Under the pieces are notes generated by a model. The model made no database searches. It had not been told where the DNA came from and saw only the letters and a list, made by a program, of their open reading frames with translations. 64,000 bases of DNA from Caballeronia novacaledonica (GTDB lineage: Bacteria; Pseudomonadota; Gammaproteobacteria; Burkholderiales; Burkholderiaceae): assembly GCF_900258035.1 (NCBI RefSeq), contig NZ_OGTP01000009.1, forward strand, positions 160,165 through 224,164, read 5' to 3'. The position numbers and the translations under genes are program-made. Below, piece after piece: positions 8,574 through 17,798 of this stretch. Each line of letters opens with the position of its first letter. Position 1 is the first letter of the stretch.

Positions 8574-9763
8574 TCTGCGGACTCTCCTGCGGTCTTCCTG
8601 CGGCGCGCGAGATCGATGAGCCCCATGATGCCGTTCGGCAAAAGCAGGGGCACGAGCGTGAAGATGAGGCCGAGGAAGAACAGCCAGTACTCCGCGAAAT
8701 ACGCAGTGAAAAAGCTCTTCGCGCCGTTCACCGCGAATGCGCCGACGATCGGTCCGATCAACGTGCCGCGTCCGCCGACCGCGACCCAGATCGCCATTTC
8801 GATCGAGTTCGCCGGCGACATCTCGCTCGGATTGATGATGCCCACTTGCGGCACATACAACGCGCCCGCGATGCCGCACAGCACCGCCGACACCGTCCAG
8901 ATGAAGAGTTTGTACGCGAGCGGACTGTAGCCGAGGAACATCAGGCGCGCTTCGCCATCGCGTACGCCGGTGACGACGCGCCCGAGCTTCGACGTGACGA
9001 TCCAGCGCGCCGCGAGAAACGCGAGCACGAGAATCGCGAACGTGATGAGGAACAGCGCCGTGCGCGTGCCCGGATGCGTGACGGGGAAGCCCGCGATGCG
9101 CTTGAAGTCCGTGAAGCCGTTGTTGCCGCCGAAGCCCGTTTCATTGCGATAGAAGAGCAGCATCGCGGCGAAGGTCATCGCCTGCGTGATGATCGAGAGA
9201 TACACGCCCTTCACGCGCGAGCGGAACGTGAAGAAGCCGAACACCCACGCGAGCACGCCGGGCACGAGCACGACGAGCAGAAGCGCATACCAGAGATGCT
9301 CCGTGCCCTCCCAGTACCACGGCAGCTTGTGCCAGTCGAGGAACACCATGAAGTCGGGCAGGTCGCTCTTGTACACGCCTTCGCGGCCGATCGAGCGCAT
9401 CAGGTACATGCCCATCGCGTAGCCGCCGAGCGCGAAGAAGAGCGCGTGGCCCAGGCTCAGGATGCCGCAATAGCCCCACACGAGATCGAGCGCGAGCGCG
9501 CCGATCGCATAGCACATGAGCTTGGCCGTGAGCGTCATCGCATAGGCGGACAAGTGGAACGTGCTCGTCTCCGGCAACACGAGCGCGCTAACCGGCACGA
9601 CGATGCCCATCGCGATGATGAGCGCGATCAGCGCAAGCCAGCCATTGCGCGGCAAGAGCGCGGCGCGCGGCGGCAGGCCGAGCGCGAAACCCGCGCGCGC
9701 GGCGCTCGAATCGGGTTGCGGCGCGACGTCGAGGTTCCCGCCGATATTGGTCGAGGCGGTCAT
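8570..9763 (-). CDS. urtC: Urea ABC transporter permease UrtC
   Basis: This is a LivM-type inner-membrane permease of the urea importer, 397 aa. The first 45 residues are hydrophilic; then come about ten hydrophobic segments starting at GWLALIALIIAMGIVV. The typical signature YCGILSLGHALFFALGGYAM is present, as is the GxGTLIGPIVGAF segment near the C-terminus. It starts 3 bp after the urtB stop and overlaps urtD by 4 bp, so urtB, urtC and urtD are translationally coupled. Confidence 0.95.
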   Translation of the reverse strand: MTASTNIGGNLDVAPQPDSSAARAGFALGLPPRAALLPRNGWLALIALIIAMGIVVPVSALVLPETSTFHLSAYAMTLTAKLMCYAIGALALDLVWGYCGILSLGHALFFALGGYAMGMYLMRSIGREGVYKSDLPDFMVFLDWHKLPWYWEGTEHLWYALLLVVLVPGVLAWVFGFFTFRSRVKGVYLSIITQAMTFAAMLLFYRNETGFGGNNGFTDFKRIAGFPVTHPGTRTALFLITFAILVLAFLAARWIVTSKLGRVVTGVRDGEARLMFLGYSPLAYKLFIWTVSAVLCGIAGALYVPQVGIINPSEMSPANSIEMAIWVAVGGRGTLIGPIVGAFAVNGAKSFFTAYFAEYWLFFLGLIFTLVPLLLPNGIMGLIDLARRRKTAGESAE

Positions 9764-9766
9764 GGA

Positions 9767-11371
9767 TCAGGCCTCCGCGCTGCGGCCCTTCAGGGCGAAC
9801 ATGCCCTGCGGACGCTTCTGGATGAACAACACGATGAGCACGAGCACCGCGATCTTCGCGAGCACCGCGCCCCAGAACGGTTCGACGGCCTTGCTCACGA
9901 GCCCGAGCCCGAAGCCGCCGATCACCGTGCCCGCAAGCTGGCCGACGCCGCCGAGCACCACCGCCATGAACGAATCGATGATGTAGCTCTGGCCGAGATC
10001 CGGCCCGACGTTGCCGATCTGCGAGAGCGCGCAGCCGCCGAGTCCCGCGATGCCCGCGCCGAACGCGAACGCATACGAATCGACACGCGCGGTCTTCACG
10101 CCGACGCACGCGGCCATGCGGCGGTTCTGCGTCACCGCGCGCACGAACAGGCCGAGCCGCGTCTTCGTGAGCACGCCCCACGCGATCGCCACCACGGCGA
10201 GCGAGAACGCGAGGATCGTCAGACGGTTGTACGGCAGGATCAGGTTCTGCATCACGGTGACGCCGCCGCTCATCCACGACGGATTCGTCACCTGCACGTT
10301 CTGCGCGCCGAAGAGCGTGCGCGTCGCCTGAATCAGAATGAGGCTGATGCCGAAGGTCGTCAGCAGTGTTTCGAGCGGACGTCCATAGAGATGCTTCAGC
10401 ACGAGCCTTTCCAGCACGATGCCGACGAGCGCCGCCGCGACGAACGACGCGGGCACCGCGAAGAGCGGATACCAGTTGAACGCGGCGGGCGCGTAATGCT
10501 GCACGAGGTTCTGCACGACGTAGGTCGCATACGCGCCGATCATCAGGAATTCGCCGTGCGCCATGTTGATGACGCCGATCAGGCCATACGTGATCGCGAG
10601 GCCGAGCGCCGCGAGCAACAGCACGCTGCCGAGCGAGAGGCCCGCGAAGAGCGTGCCGAAGATTTCGCTGCGGCGCTGGATCGAATCGAGCGCGTAGAGG
10701 CCTTCCTGCGCCGCGTTGCGCACGCGCTCGTCGGGCTCGTTGAACGAGCCGTCGGCTTTCTTCGCGACGATCGGGCGCAGCAGCTCGTACATGTCGAGGT
10801 CATGCCGCGCCGCGACGAGTTGCGCCGCTTCCAGACGCTTGCCGACATCGGGATCGTGAAGGGCGGTCATCGCCCAGAGCGTGTCGAGGCGCTTCTTCAG
10901 TTCGGGATCTTTTTCGATGGCGCGCGCGCGGTCGACCAACGGCTTCATCGACGCGTCCGGGTTCTTCAGCAGCGCGGCGATCGCTTCGCGGCGTTTCGCG
11001 GTATCGGCGGAGGCGAGCTGCAAGCCCGAGAGCGCGCCGGCGACTTTCGTGCGCAGGATGTTGCTCAGCGTGATCGGCTGCGCGTCCGGTGCTTCGACGG
11101 TCTTGCCGGTGACCGGATCCTTGTTGCCGTCGTCGGTCTGGATGGTCACGCGGCCGTTGTCGGTCGCGACGAGCGAGCCGTCGGACAACGCGGTGAGCAC
11201 GGCGACCGAAGGCGCATCCGCATTGGCGATGAGCTTGTCGATGGCGGCGGATTTGGCTTCGAAGTCGTCGCCGGCGAGCGGGGCGAGATCGTCGCTGGTG
11301 AGTGCATGCGCGCTGAACGGCGCGAGCGCGATGAGGAGCGCGAGCAATACCCGCATGAAGGAACCGGTCAT
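9767..11371 (-). CDS. urtB: Urea ABC transporter permease UrtB
   Basis: This is a LivH-type permease of the urea importer. The start at 11371 (MTGSFMRVLLALL) was chosen because AGAAAGG lies at a good distance before it; it gives 534 aa. A start at 11356 is a possible alternative, and an in-frame extension to 11434 has no ribosome-binding site. The protein has a signal-like hydrophobic stretch (LLALLIALAPFSAHA). A soluble N-terminal domain of roughly 210 residues, seen in proteobacterial UrtB, comes next. The membrane part follows, with GLIGVINMAHGEFLMIGAY. It lies 83 bp after urtA and 3 bp before urtC. Confidence 0.94.
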   Translation of the reverse strand: MTGSFMRVLLALLIALAPFSAHALTSDDLAPLAGDDFEAKSAAIDKLIANADAPSVAVLTALSDGSLVATDNGRVTIQTDDGNKDPVTGKTVEAPDAQPITLSNILRTKVAGALSGLQLASADTAKRREAIAALLKNPDASMKPLVDRARAIEKDPELKKRLDTLWAMTALHDPDVGKRLEAAQLVAARHDLDMYELLRPIVAKKADGSFNEPDERVRNAAQEGLYALDSIQRRSEIFGTLFAGLSLGSVLLLAALGLAITYGLIGVINMAHGEFLMIGAYATYVVQNLVQHYAPAAFNWYPLFAVPASFVAAALVGIVLERLVLKHLYGRPLETLLTTFGISLILIQATRTLFGAQNVQVTNPSWMSGGVTVMQNLILPYNRLTILAFSLAVVAIAWGVLTKTRLGLFVRAVTQNRRMAACVGVKTARVDSYAFAFGAGIAGLGGCALSQIGNVGPDLGQSYIIDSFMAVVLGGVGQLAGTVIGGFGLGLVSKAVEPFWGAVLAKIAVLVLIVLFIQKRPQGMFALKGRSAEA

Positions 11372-11454
11372 GATGGCCTTTCTGATGAGACATGGACGGC
11401 CGCGCGAATCACGAACGAAAGCGCGCGGCCTCACCGCTTCAAACCATCACTGCA

Positions 11455-12762
11455 TCACGCGACGCGCACGCGCTGACGGCGCAGGAACGCGGGAATGGAG
11501 CTGACGATATCCGGCTTGCCCTGATTGCCCGCGATATACGGGCTCCACGGTTGCGCGCGCACGGCGGTCTTCGTCTTCCACACGACGTTGAACTGTCCGT
11601 CGCCGCGAATTTCGCCGATCATCACGGGCTTGTGCAGATGATGATTGCCGTCCATCGACAGCGTGAATCCCGAGGGCGCGGCGAACGTCTGACCGATCAT
11701 CGCGACGCGCACCTTGTCGACGTCGGCGCTCTTCGCTTTTTCGACGGCCTGCTTCCACATGTGGATGCCGACGAAGGTCGCTTCCATCGGATCGTTCGTC
11801 ACGCGCTTGTCGCCGCCGGGCAGGTTCTGCGCCTTCACGTACTCGAAGAATTCCTTCTCGAACTTCGTGTTGTTCGTGTTCTTCACGGACATGAAGTAGT
11901 TCCATGCGGCGAGATGGCCGACGAGCGGCTTCGTGTCGATGCCGCGCAGCTCTTCTTCGCCGACCGAGAACGCGACGACGGGCACGTCGGTCGCCTTCAG
12001 GCCCTGGTTGCCGAGCTCCTTGTAGAACGGTACGTTCGAATCGCCGTTGATCGTAGAGACGACAGTTGTCTTTCCCCCCTGGGCAAAGGTCTTGATGTTC
12101 GCGACGATGGTCTGATAGTCGCTATGTCCGAACGGTGTGTAGACCTCTTGTATGTCTGCATCCTTGACGCCCTTGGAGTGAAGGAACGCGCGCAGGATCT
12201 TGTTGGTCGTGCGCGGATACACGTAGTCGGTGCCGAGCAGGAAGAAGCGCTTGGCGCTGCCGCCTTCCGGTCCCATCAGATATTCGACGGCGGGGATTGC
12301 CTGCTGATTCGGCGCTGCGCCCGTATAGAACACGTTGCGCGACATCTCTTCGCCTTCGTACTGCACGGGATAGAACAGCAGGCCGTTGAGTTCCTCGAAG
12401 ACCGGCAGCACCGACTTGCGCGAAACGGACGTCCAGCAGCCGAATACGACGGCGCATTTGTCCTGCGTGAGAAGCTGACGCGCTTTCTCCGCGAAGAGCG
12501 GCCAGTTCGAAGCCGGATCGACGACGACGGGTTCGAGCTGCCTGCCCATCACGCCGCCGCTCTTGTTGATATCGGCGATGGTCATGAGCGCCGTGTCCTT
12601 CAGCGACGTCTCGGAGATCGCCATCGTGCCCGATAGCGAATGCAGGATGCCGACCTTGATCGGACCCGTATCGGCGGCTTGGGCTTTCGTGATCGGAAGC
12701 TGACCCGCGAGGGCGAGCGCGCCCGACATGGAGCCGAACTTCAGCAGACTGCGTCGTTTCAT
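11455..12762 (-). CDS. urtA: Urea ABC transporter substrate-binding protein UrtA
   Basis: This is the periplasmic urea-binding protein, 435 aa from the ATG at 12762, which has AAGGGGA eight bases upstream. A longer in-frame start at 12825 would overlap the sigma-54-type promoter and is rejected. The N-terminus MKRRSLLKFGSMSGALALAG has twin arginines followed by LLK, so export by the Tat pathway is plausible; cleavage is likely after AQA. The mature protein has the Urt/FmdD-type core (IKVGILHSLSGTMAISETSL). It is the first gene of urtABCD(E) and is preceded by a -24/-12 promoter. Confidence 0.95.
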   Translation of the reverse strand: MKRRSLLKFGSMSGALALAGQLPITKAQAADTGPIKVGILHSLSGTMAISETSLKDTALMTIADINKSGGVMGRQLEPVVVDPASNWPLFAEKARQLLTQDKCAVVFGCWTSVSRKSVLPVFEELNGLLFYPVQYEGEEMSRNVFYTGAAPNQQAIPAVEYLMGPEGGSAKRFFLLGTDYVYPRTTNKILRAFLHSKGVKDADIQEVYTPFGHSDYQTIVANIKTFAQGGKTTVVSTINGDSNVPFYKELGNQGLKATDVPVVAFSVGEEELRGIDTKPLVGHLAAWNYFMSVKNTNNTKFEKEFFEYVKAQNLPGGDKRVTNDPMEATFVGIHMWKQAVEKAKSADVDKVRVAMIGQTFAAPSGFTLSMDGNHHLHKPVMIGEIRGDGQFNVVWKTKTAVRAQPWSPYIAGNQGKPDIVSSIPAFLRRQRVRVA

Positions 12763-12820
12763 TTCTGTGTTCCCCTTGCCGATGTGGTTGTTTGAGCAAT
12801 GACGAATGCTCGGATCGTTC

Positions 12821-12836
12821 TGCAAGGGCTATGCCA
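12821..12836 (-). promoter_or_regulatory. Candidate sigma-54 (-24/-12) promoter of urtA
   Basis: The minus strand reads TGGCATAGCCCTTGCA, with GG and GC at the exact sigma-54 spacing and a full TTGCA -12 element. The start would be near 12809, about 47 nt before the urtA ATG. Urea uptake genes in related bacteria are known to be under NtrC and sigma-54 control, so the site makes sense. NtrC-binding sites further upstream were not clearly recognised. Confidence 0.68.
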
Positions 12837-12983
12837 ATTGCGGTGGAATGCTTTTGGGGTAAGGGATTGGGGAGGTTTTGCCCTTATCAGGGCTTGATGT
12901 TGGCGGCGGGGTTTTGGTGCATGGTGGAGCTTGTGTGCATCGTTGCGGTGCGGGTTCGCTTTGTTTTTGATTTCTTTTGTTGC

Positions 12984-13870
12984 TGGATCCCGTTTTGTTA
13001 TTGGTCTATTAGCACTGCCCCTGTGCGGGGCGGCAGTCACTTTCTTTGCTGCTGCAAAGAAGGTAAGCAGCTTTCCCCATCCTGAGTGCCTCACGCCGGC
13101 TGCGGCACAGGCGATGTTTTTGCCGGATCCCGATTTGCTTTTGGTTTATTAGCGTTGCCCCTGTGCGGGGCGGCAGTCACTTTCTTTGCTGCTGCAAAGA
13201 AAGTAACCAAAGAAAGCAGCTTCTCCCATCCAAAGTACTTCATGCCGGCCGCGGCACAGGCGATTGGCTGAATGGAACGGCTATAGCGAGTGCCCTCGCA
13301 AGTAGAACAGGGCTTGGACCGCGCACGGTCTGCCGCAGCGCACCGCTCAACTTGCGGGTTCAGCCCTTGCAAGCTCCGGCCCGCTTCGCGGCCGACCGGT
13401 AAATCGGGTTTGCGTGTACTTCTTTCTCGCCGGTTTCCCTCGCATACCCAACGGCAGCGCGCAGCGCAGTGCCGAAGCTATTTCGTGCTGAACCAGCGCC
13501 CTAAGACATGTGGTGCGGCAGACCGCGCGCGAGCCAAGCCGCGTGAGTTTTGCGAGGGCACTCGCTACTGCCGGGCCATTCAGCCAATCGCCTGTGCCGC
13601 GGCCGGCATGAAGCACTTTGGACGGGAGAAGCTGCTTTCTTTGGTTACTTTCTTTGCAGCAGCAAAGAAAGTGACTGCCGCCCCGCACAGGGGCAGTGCT
13701 AATAGACCGACGCGAAAACGGGATCCGGCAAAAACATCGCCCGTGCCGCGACCGGCGTGAGGCACTTAGGATGGGCAAACCTGCTTACCTTCTTTGCAGC
13801 AGCAAAGAAAGTGACTGCCGCCCCGCACAGGGGCAGTGCCAATAGACCGACGCGAAAACACGATTCCACG
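12984..13870. repeat. Non-coding inverted-repeat element B, upstream of urtA
   Basis: This is a larger relative of element A. Its left arm holds two direct copies of the repeat unit: an outer, shortened one (12984-13117) and a full one (13125 to about 13345). The right arm holds the same two units in mirror order and reverse complement: full (about 13500-13728), then shortened (about 13735-13870). The 24 bp palindromic block is at 13017-13040 (+), 13157-13180 (+), 13671-13694 (-) and 13811-13834 (-). Both outer units break off at the same point (GCGATGTTTTTGCCGGATCC). The centre (about 13345-13500) is homologous to that of element A, including GCCCGCTTCGCGGCCGAC and CGTGCTGAACC. It has no transposase and no target-site duplication that I can see. 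Confidence 0.85.
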
Positions 13871-13904
13871 AAAGCCCAAAAGCACACCCCCGCCAAAAAA
13901 AAAC

Positions 13905-15221
13905 CTACCGATTAACCATCCGCGCCGGCACGCTCAACGCAAGCAACGCACCGAGTACCAAAAAGCCCGCAAGCATATACATCCCGCTCGCGGTTGAAGC
14001 AGTAACCTGCTTCAACCACCCCACGAGATAAGGACTCAAAAACCCCGCAAGATTCCCCAGCGAATTGATCATGGCGATCCCGGCCGCCGCGCCGGTGCCG
14101 GCGAGAAACGCCGTAGGCAAACTCCAGAACAGAGGCAGCGTGGTGAGAATACCCATCGTCGCAAGCGTGAGGCCGATCATCGCGAGCGTCGTGTTCGACG
14201 ACCACACCACCGACAGCACCAGCCCGATCGCACCGATGAACGCCGGAATCGCGATATGCCAGCGGCGCTCGCCGGTACGGTCCGCGCTGCGCGCCGCGTA
14301 CAGCATGCCGATCACCGCCGCGCCATACGGAATCGCGGACAGCAGGCCGACCTGCAACGCATCGGAGACGCCCATCGACTTGATGATCGTCGGCAGCCAG
14401 AAGCTCACGCCGTAAAGACCCATCACGAACGAAAAATAGATCAGGCTCATCAGCCAGACCTTCGGGCTCGACAGGATCTTGCGAAGCGGCGGATCTTCCT
14501 TCTCGACGTTATCCGCCGCGATATTGCGTTCGAGCAAGTCGCGTTCTTCCTGCGTGAGCCACTTCGCTTTCGCGATGCGGTCGTCGAGCATCGCGAACAC
14601 CACGAGACCCACGACAATCGACGGAATGCCCTCCAGCAACAGCAGCCATTGCCAGCCGTGCCAGCCATGCACGCCGTCGAAGCTCTTCATGATCCAGCCG
14701 CTGATCGGGCCGCCGATCAGACCGGACAGCGCAATCGCCGTCATGAAAAGCGTCGTCATGCGTCCGCGTCGGCGCGCCGGAAACCAGTACGTCAGATAAA
14801 GAATGATGCCGGGGAAGAAGCCCGCTTCCGCCGCGCCGAGCAGGAAACGCATGACGTAGAACATCGTCGGCGTGGTGATGAACATCGTGAGCGCGGAAAT
14901 GATGCCCCACGAAATCATGATCCGCGCAATCCACACGCGCGCGCCCACGCGATGCAGGATCACGTTGCTCGGTATCTCGAAGATGAAGTAGCCGAAAAAG
15001 AAGATGCCCGCGCCGAAGCCGTACACGGCGTCCGAGAGTTGCAGGTCGGCGGCCATCTGCAGCTTGGCGAAGCCGACGTTCACGCGGTCCAGATACGCGA
15101 CCACGTAGCAAATCAGCAGAAGCGGCGAAAGCCGCCACGCGACCTTGCGATACGTCGCCTCCTCGAAGGCCGACGGCACGCCCGCGCCGGGGCGGGGCAT
15201 GGGATTGGCGGTGCTGGCCAT
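13905..15221 (-). CDS. MFS transporter, anion:cation symporter (ACS) type
   Basis: This is a 12-TM major facilitator permease, 438 aa, starting MASTANPMPRPG with AGAGGAGA upstream. TM1 carries YVVAYLDRVNVGFAKLQM and the next loop has FFFGYFIFEIPSNVILHRVGAR, both typical of the ACS family (hexuronate, phthalate, 4-hydroxyphenylacetate and tartrate carriers). The loop between the two halves carries DDRIAKAKWLTQEERDLLERN, also common in this family. It lies downstream of an SDR and an aldehyde dehydrogenase on the same strand and probably imports their substrate, likely an organic anion. The exact substrate cannot be read from the sequence. Confidence 0.88.
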   Translation of the reverse strand: MASTANPMPRPGAGVPSAFEEATYRKVAWRLSPLLLICYVVAYLDRVNVGFAKLQMAADLQLSDAVYGFGAGIFFFGYFIFEIPSNVILHRVGARVWIARIMISWGIISALTMFITTPTMFYVMRFLLGAAEAGFFPGIILYLTYWFPARRRGRMTTLFMTAIALSGLIGGPISGWIMKSFDGVHGWHGWQWLLLLEGIPSIVVGLVVFAMLDDRIAKAKWLTQEERDLLERNIAADNVEKEDPPLRKILSSPKVWLMSLIYFSFVMGLYGVSFWLPTIIKSMGVSDALQVGLLSAIPYGAAVIGMLYAARSADRTGERRWHIAIPAFIGAIGLVLSVVWSSNTTLAMIGLTLATMGILTTLPLFWSLPTAFLAGTGAAAGIAMINSLGNLAGFLSPYLVGWLKQVTASTASGMYMLAGFLVLGALLALSVPARMVNR

Positions 15222-15383
15222 GTTGCTTGTCTCCTCTATTTTTATCGATCGAAGTCGAGCGGATGGGCCCGCTCGCGATTACGGATGCGTAAGGATTCTA
15301 GCCCGTCGACATTCGCGCCAATCGCTTGTTTTCGCTAGGGAAAGCACCGATGCCGACGACCCGCGCCAGCATCGGCGGAAGAC

Positions 15384-16160
15384 TCAGACGCAGCGCCCGC
15401 CGTCCACTTCGAGCGCGACGCCCGTGATAAATTCGGCATCGTCGGAGGCGAGGTAGAGCGCCGCGTTGGCGATGTCCTGCGGCGTCGAAAGCCGGCCGAG
15501 CGGAATCGTCGCGAGGAACTTGCGGCGGTTCTCGGGCGTGTCTTCCATGCCCATGAACTCGGAGAGCAGCGCGGTTTCGCCCATCACCGGATTGATGCAG
15601 TTCACGCGGATGCGATCCGCGCCCAGTTCGACCGCGAGCGCCTTGCTCGCGATGATCACCGCCGCCTTGCTGCCGTTGTACCAGACGAGTCCGGGACGCG
15701 GCCGCACGCCCGCCGTCGACGCGATATTGATGAACGCGCCGCCGCCCTGCTCGCGAAAGTACGGCACGAACTGCTCGACGCTCCAGTAGAGGCTCTTCAC
15801 GTTCACCGCATAGACGCGGTCGAACTCGGCTTCGGTCACGTCGAGCACGGGCTTGTTGCGATGCGTCGTGCCCGCGTTGTTGACGACGACCTGCACGCTG
15901 CCGAAGTCCTGAATGGCGGCATCGAAGAGCGTTTGCCAGTCGGCGCGCTGCGTGACGTCGCCCTGAACGGCGATCGCGCGGCCATGCTTCACTTCCGCCG
16001 ACGAAGCCAGCGCGATCTCGCTCGCCACGCGCTCGGCCGCCGGGCCGTTGAGATCGTTGACGACGACGTTCGCGCCTTCGCGCGCAAACGTCTTCGCAAT
16101 GCCTTCGCCGAATCCCGAGCCGCCGCCCGTCACGATCACCGTCTTGCCTTGCAGTCGCAT
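15384..16160 (-). CDS. SDR family NAD(P)-dependent oxidoreductase
   Basis: This is a classical short-chain dehydrogenase of 258 aa from the ATG at 16160. The cofactor motif is TGGGSGFGEGIA, the structural motif is NNAG, the catalytic serine is in INIAST and the catalytic pair is Tyr and Lys in YNGSK. The C-terminus (FITGVALEVDGGRCV) is typical of the family. It starts 11 bp after the aldehyde dehydrogenase stop, so the two form an operon and may act one after the other on an alcohol and its aldehyde. Specificity is unknown; glucose/ribitol-type and 3-oxoacyl-reductase-like relatives look similar. Confidence 0.9.
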   Translation of the reverse strand: MRLQGKTVIVTGGGSGFGEGIAKTFAREGANVVVNDLNGPAAERVASEIALASSAEVKHGRAIAVQGDVTQRADWQTLFDAAIQDFGSVQVVVNNAGTTHRNKPVLDVTEAEFDRVYAVNVKSLYWSVEQFVPYFREQGGGAFINIASTAGVRPRPGLVWYNGSKAAVIIASKALAVELGADRIRVNCINPVMGETALLSEFMGMEDTPENRRKFLATIPLGRLSTPQDIANAALYLASDDAEFITGVALEVDGGRCV

Positions 16161-16171
16161 GTCGTCTCCCG

Positions 16172-17611
16172 TTATCCGTGTTTGATGGCAATGGTTTTGA
16201 GCGTCGTGAAGCCGTACAGCGCTTCGAAACCCTTCTCGCGTCCGTGTCCGGAGTGCTTCACGCCGCCGAACGGCAATTCGATGCCGCCGCCCGCGCCATA
16301 GTTGTTGATGAACACCTGCCCCGAGCGCACGCGGCGCGCGAGGCGCATCTGCCGCGCGCCGTCGCGGGTCCAGATGCCGGCGACGAGCCCGTAGTCGGTG
16401 CCGTTGGCGAGTCTCAGCGCATCGGCTTCGTCGTCGAAGGGCATCGCGGCGAGCACCGGGCCGAACACTTCTTCGCGCGCGAGTCGGTGCGTCGGCGGGA
16501 CATCGCGCAGCAACGTGGGCGCCTGATAGAAGCCCGCTTCCGGCGCATCGCCGACGACTTCGCCGTGCGCGGCCATCGGAATGCCGTCGTGCTGGGCATC
16601 GGACAGGAAGTCCCACACACGCTGCTGCTGCTTCGCGCTGATGAGCGGGCCGCAGTCGAGATCGAGCTTGCTCGGGCCGACCTTCAGCGCCGCGAACGCC
16701 TGCGACAGACGGTCCAGAAGCGGCTCGTACGCCGCGCGCTCGATCAACACGCGGCTGCCCGCCGAGCACGTCTGCCCCGCGTTCTGCACGATCGCGGCGA
16801 CGAGCACGGGCAGCGCGGCGTCGATATCGGCATCGGCGAACACGATCTGCGGCGACTTGCCGCCCAGTTCGAGCGTCACGGGCACGTGGTTGTCGGCGGC
16901 CATTTTTGCGACGGCCGCGCCCGTCGCGGGCGAACCCGTGAACGAAATGTGATCGATGCCCGGATGCCGCGCGAGCGCCGCGCCCGCTTCGTGCCCGTAG
17001 CCGGTGACGATATTGAGCGCGCCGTCGGGCAGGCCCGCTTCCGCGGCCAGTTCGGCGATGCGCAACAGCGACAGGCACGCGTCTTCCGCCGGCTTCGCGA
17101 CGCACGCGTTGCCGGTCGCGAGCGCCGCGCCGACGCTGCGCCCGAAAATCTGCAGCGGATAGTTCCACGGCACGATATGGCCCGTCACGCCGTGCGGCTC
17201 GCGGATCGTGAGCACGGTGTAGCCGGCCTGATAGGGCAGGGTTTCGCCGTGCAGCTTGTCGGCGGCGCCCGCGTAGAACTCGAAATAGCGCGCGATGCCG
17301 GTGGCGTCGGCGCGCGCCTGTTTGAGCGGCTTGCCGGTGTCGCGCGCCTCGATCTGCGCGATTTCCTCGTGGCACGCGGCGACGAGCATCGACAGGCGCG
17401 CGAGAATGCGCCCGCGCTCGACGGCGCTCATCGCGCCCCAGTCGCCTTCGAACGCGGCGCGGGCGGCGGCGACCGCGCGGTCGATGTCGGCCGGCGTGCC
17501 GCGCGCGATCTGCGCGAAAATCTGCCCGTCGGACGGATCGACGACGGGAATCGTCTCGTTGCCCGACGGCGCGACCCACCGGTTGTTGATGAAATGCTTC
17601 GCGTCTTCCAT
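16172..17611 (-). CDS. Aldehyde dehydrogenase family protein
   Basis: This is an NAD(P)-dependent aldehyde dehydrogenase, 479 aa from the ATG at 17611, which is preceded by AGGAGA. The start MEDAKHFINNRWVAPSG is typical. The catalytic glutamate is in LELGGKSPQ and the catalytic cysteine is in NAGQTCSAGSRV. The C-terminus has the usual PFGGVKHSGHGREKG. It is the first gene of a group with the SDR and the MFS permease. It resembles betaine/gamma-aminobutyraldehyde-type enzymes in general, but the substrate is not determinable. Its 5' region is shared with the divergent ppa gene. Confidence 0.92.
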   Translation of the reverse strand: MEDAKHFINNRWVAPSGNETIPVVDPSDGQIFAQIARGTPADIDRAVAAARAAFEGDWGAMSAVERGRILARLSMLVAACHEEIAQIEARDTGKPLKQARADATGIARYFEFYAGAADKLHGETLPYQAGYTVLTIREPHGVTGHIVPWNYPLQIFGRSVGAALATGNACVAKPAEDACLSLLRIAELAAEAGLPDGALNIVTGYGHEAGAALARHPGIDHISFTGSPATGAAVAKMAADNHVPVTLELGGKSPQIVFADADIDAALPVLVAAIVQNAGQTCSAGSRVLIERAAYEPLLDRLSQAFAALKVGPSKLDLDCGPLISAKQQQRVWDFLSDAQHDGIPMAAHGEVVGDAPEAGFYQAPTLLRDVPPTHRLAREEVFGPVLAAMPFDDEADALRLANGTDYGLVAGIWTRDGARQMRLARRVRSGQVFINNYGAGGGIELPFGGVKHSGHGREKGFEALYGFTTLKTIAIKHG

Positions 17612-17700
17612 GCATGTCTCCTGAAATCGGATGTTCTGGAGCGGGAAACCGATTATCGCGCCAACGCCGGGCGCGCGCCGGGCTTGCAAGGGCGATTGGC

Positions 17701-17706
17701 TATAAT
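17701..17706 (+). promoter_or_regulatory. Candidate -10 element for ppa
   Basis: A perfect TATAAT lies 92 bp before the ppa start. No good -35 hexamer is seen at 17 bp (CCGGGC is there), so the promoter is only tentatively assigned. Confidence 0.35.
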
Positions 17707-17798
17707 GACGCATCCACGCGCCGACAAGCGCGACGGGCCGCAACACACCGTCCGCCCGTGCGATTCCATCTCCGACTCAACTTCTCCAGAGAGTGCTC

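Noticed and set aside
8555..11476. A 973-codon plus-strand open frame opposite urtB and urtC
   Set aside because: It is composed mostly of Arg, Glu, His and Ala without any recognisable fold, and it shadows well-identified permease genes.
6978..13870. Possible composite transposon formed by elements A and B around urtABCD
   Set aside because: No transposase or target-site duplication is seen, and the genes between them are core urea transporter genes in normal order. Transposition as a unit is not supported.
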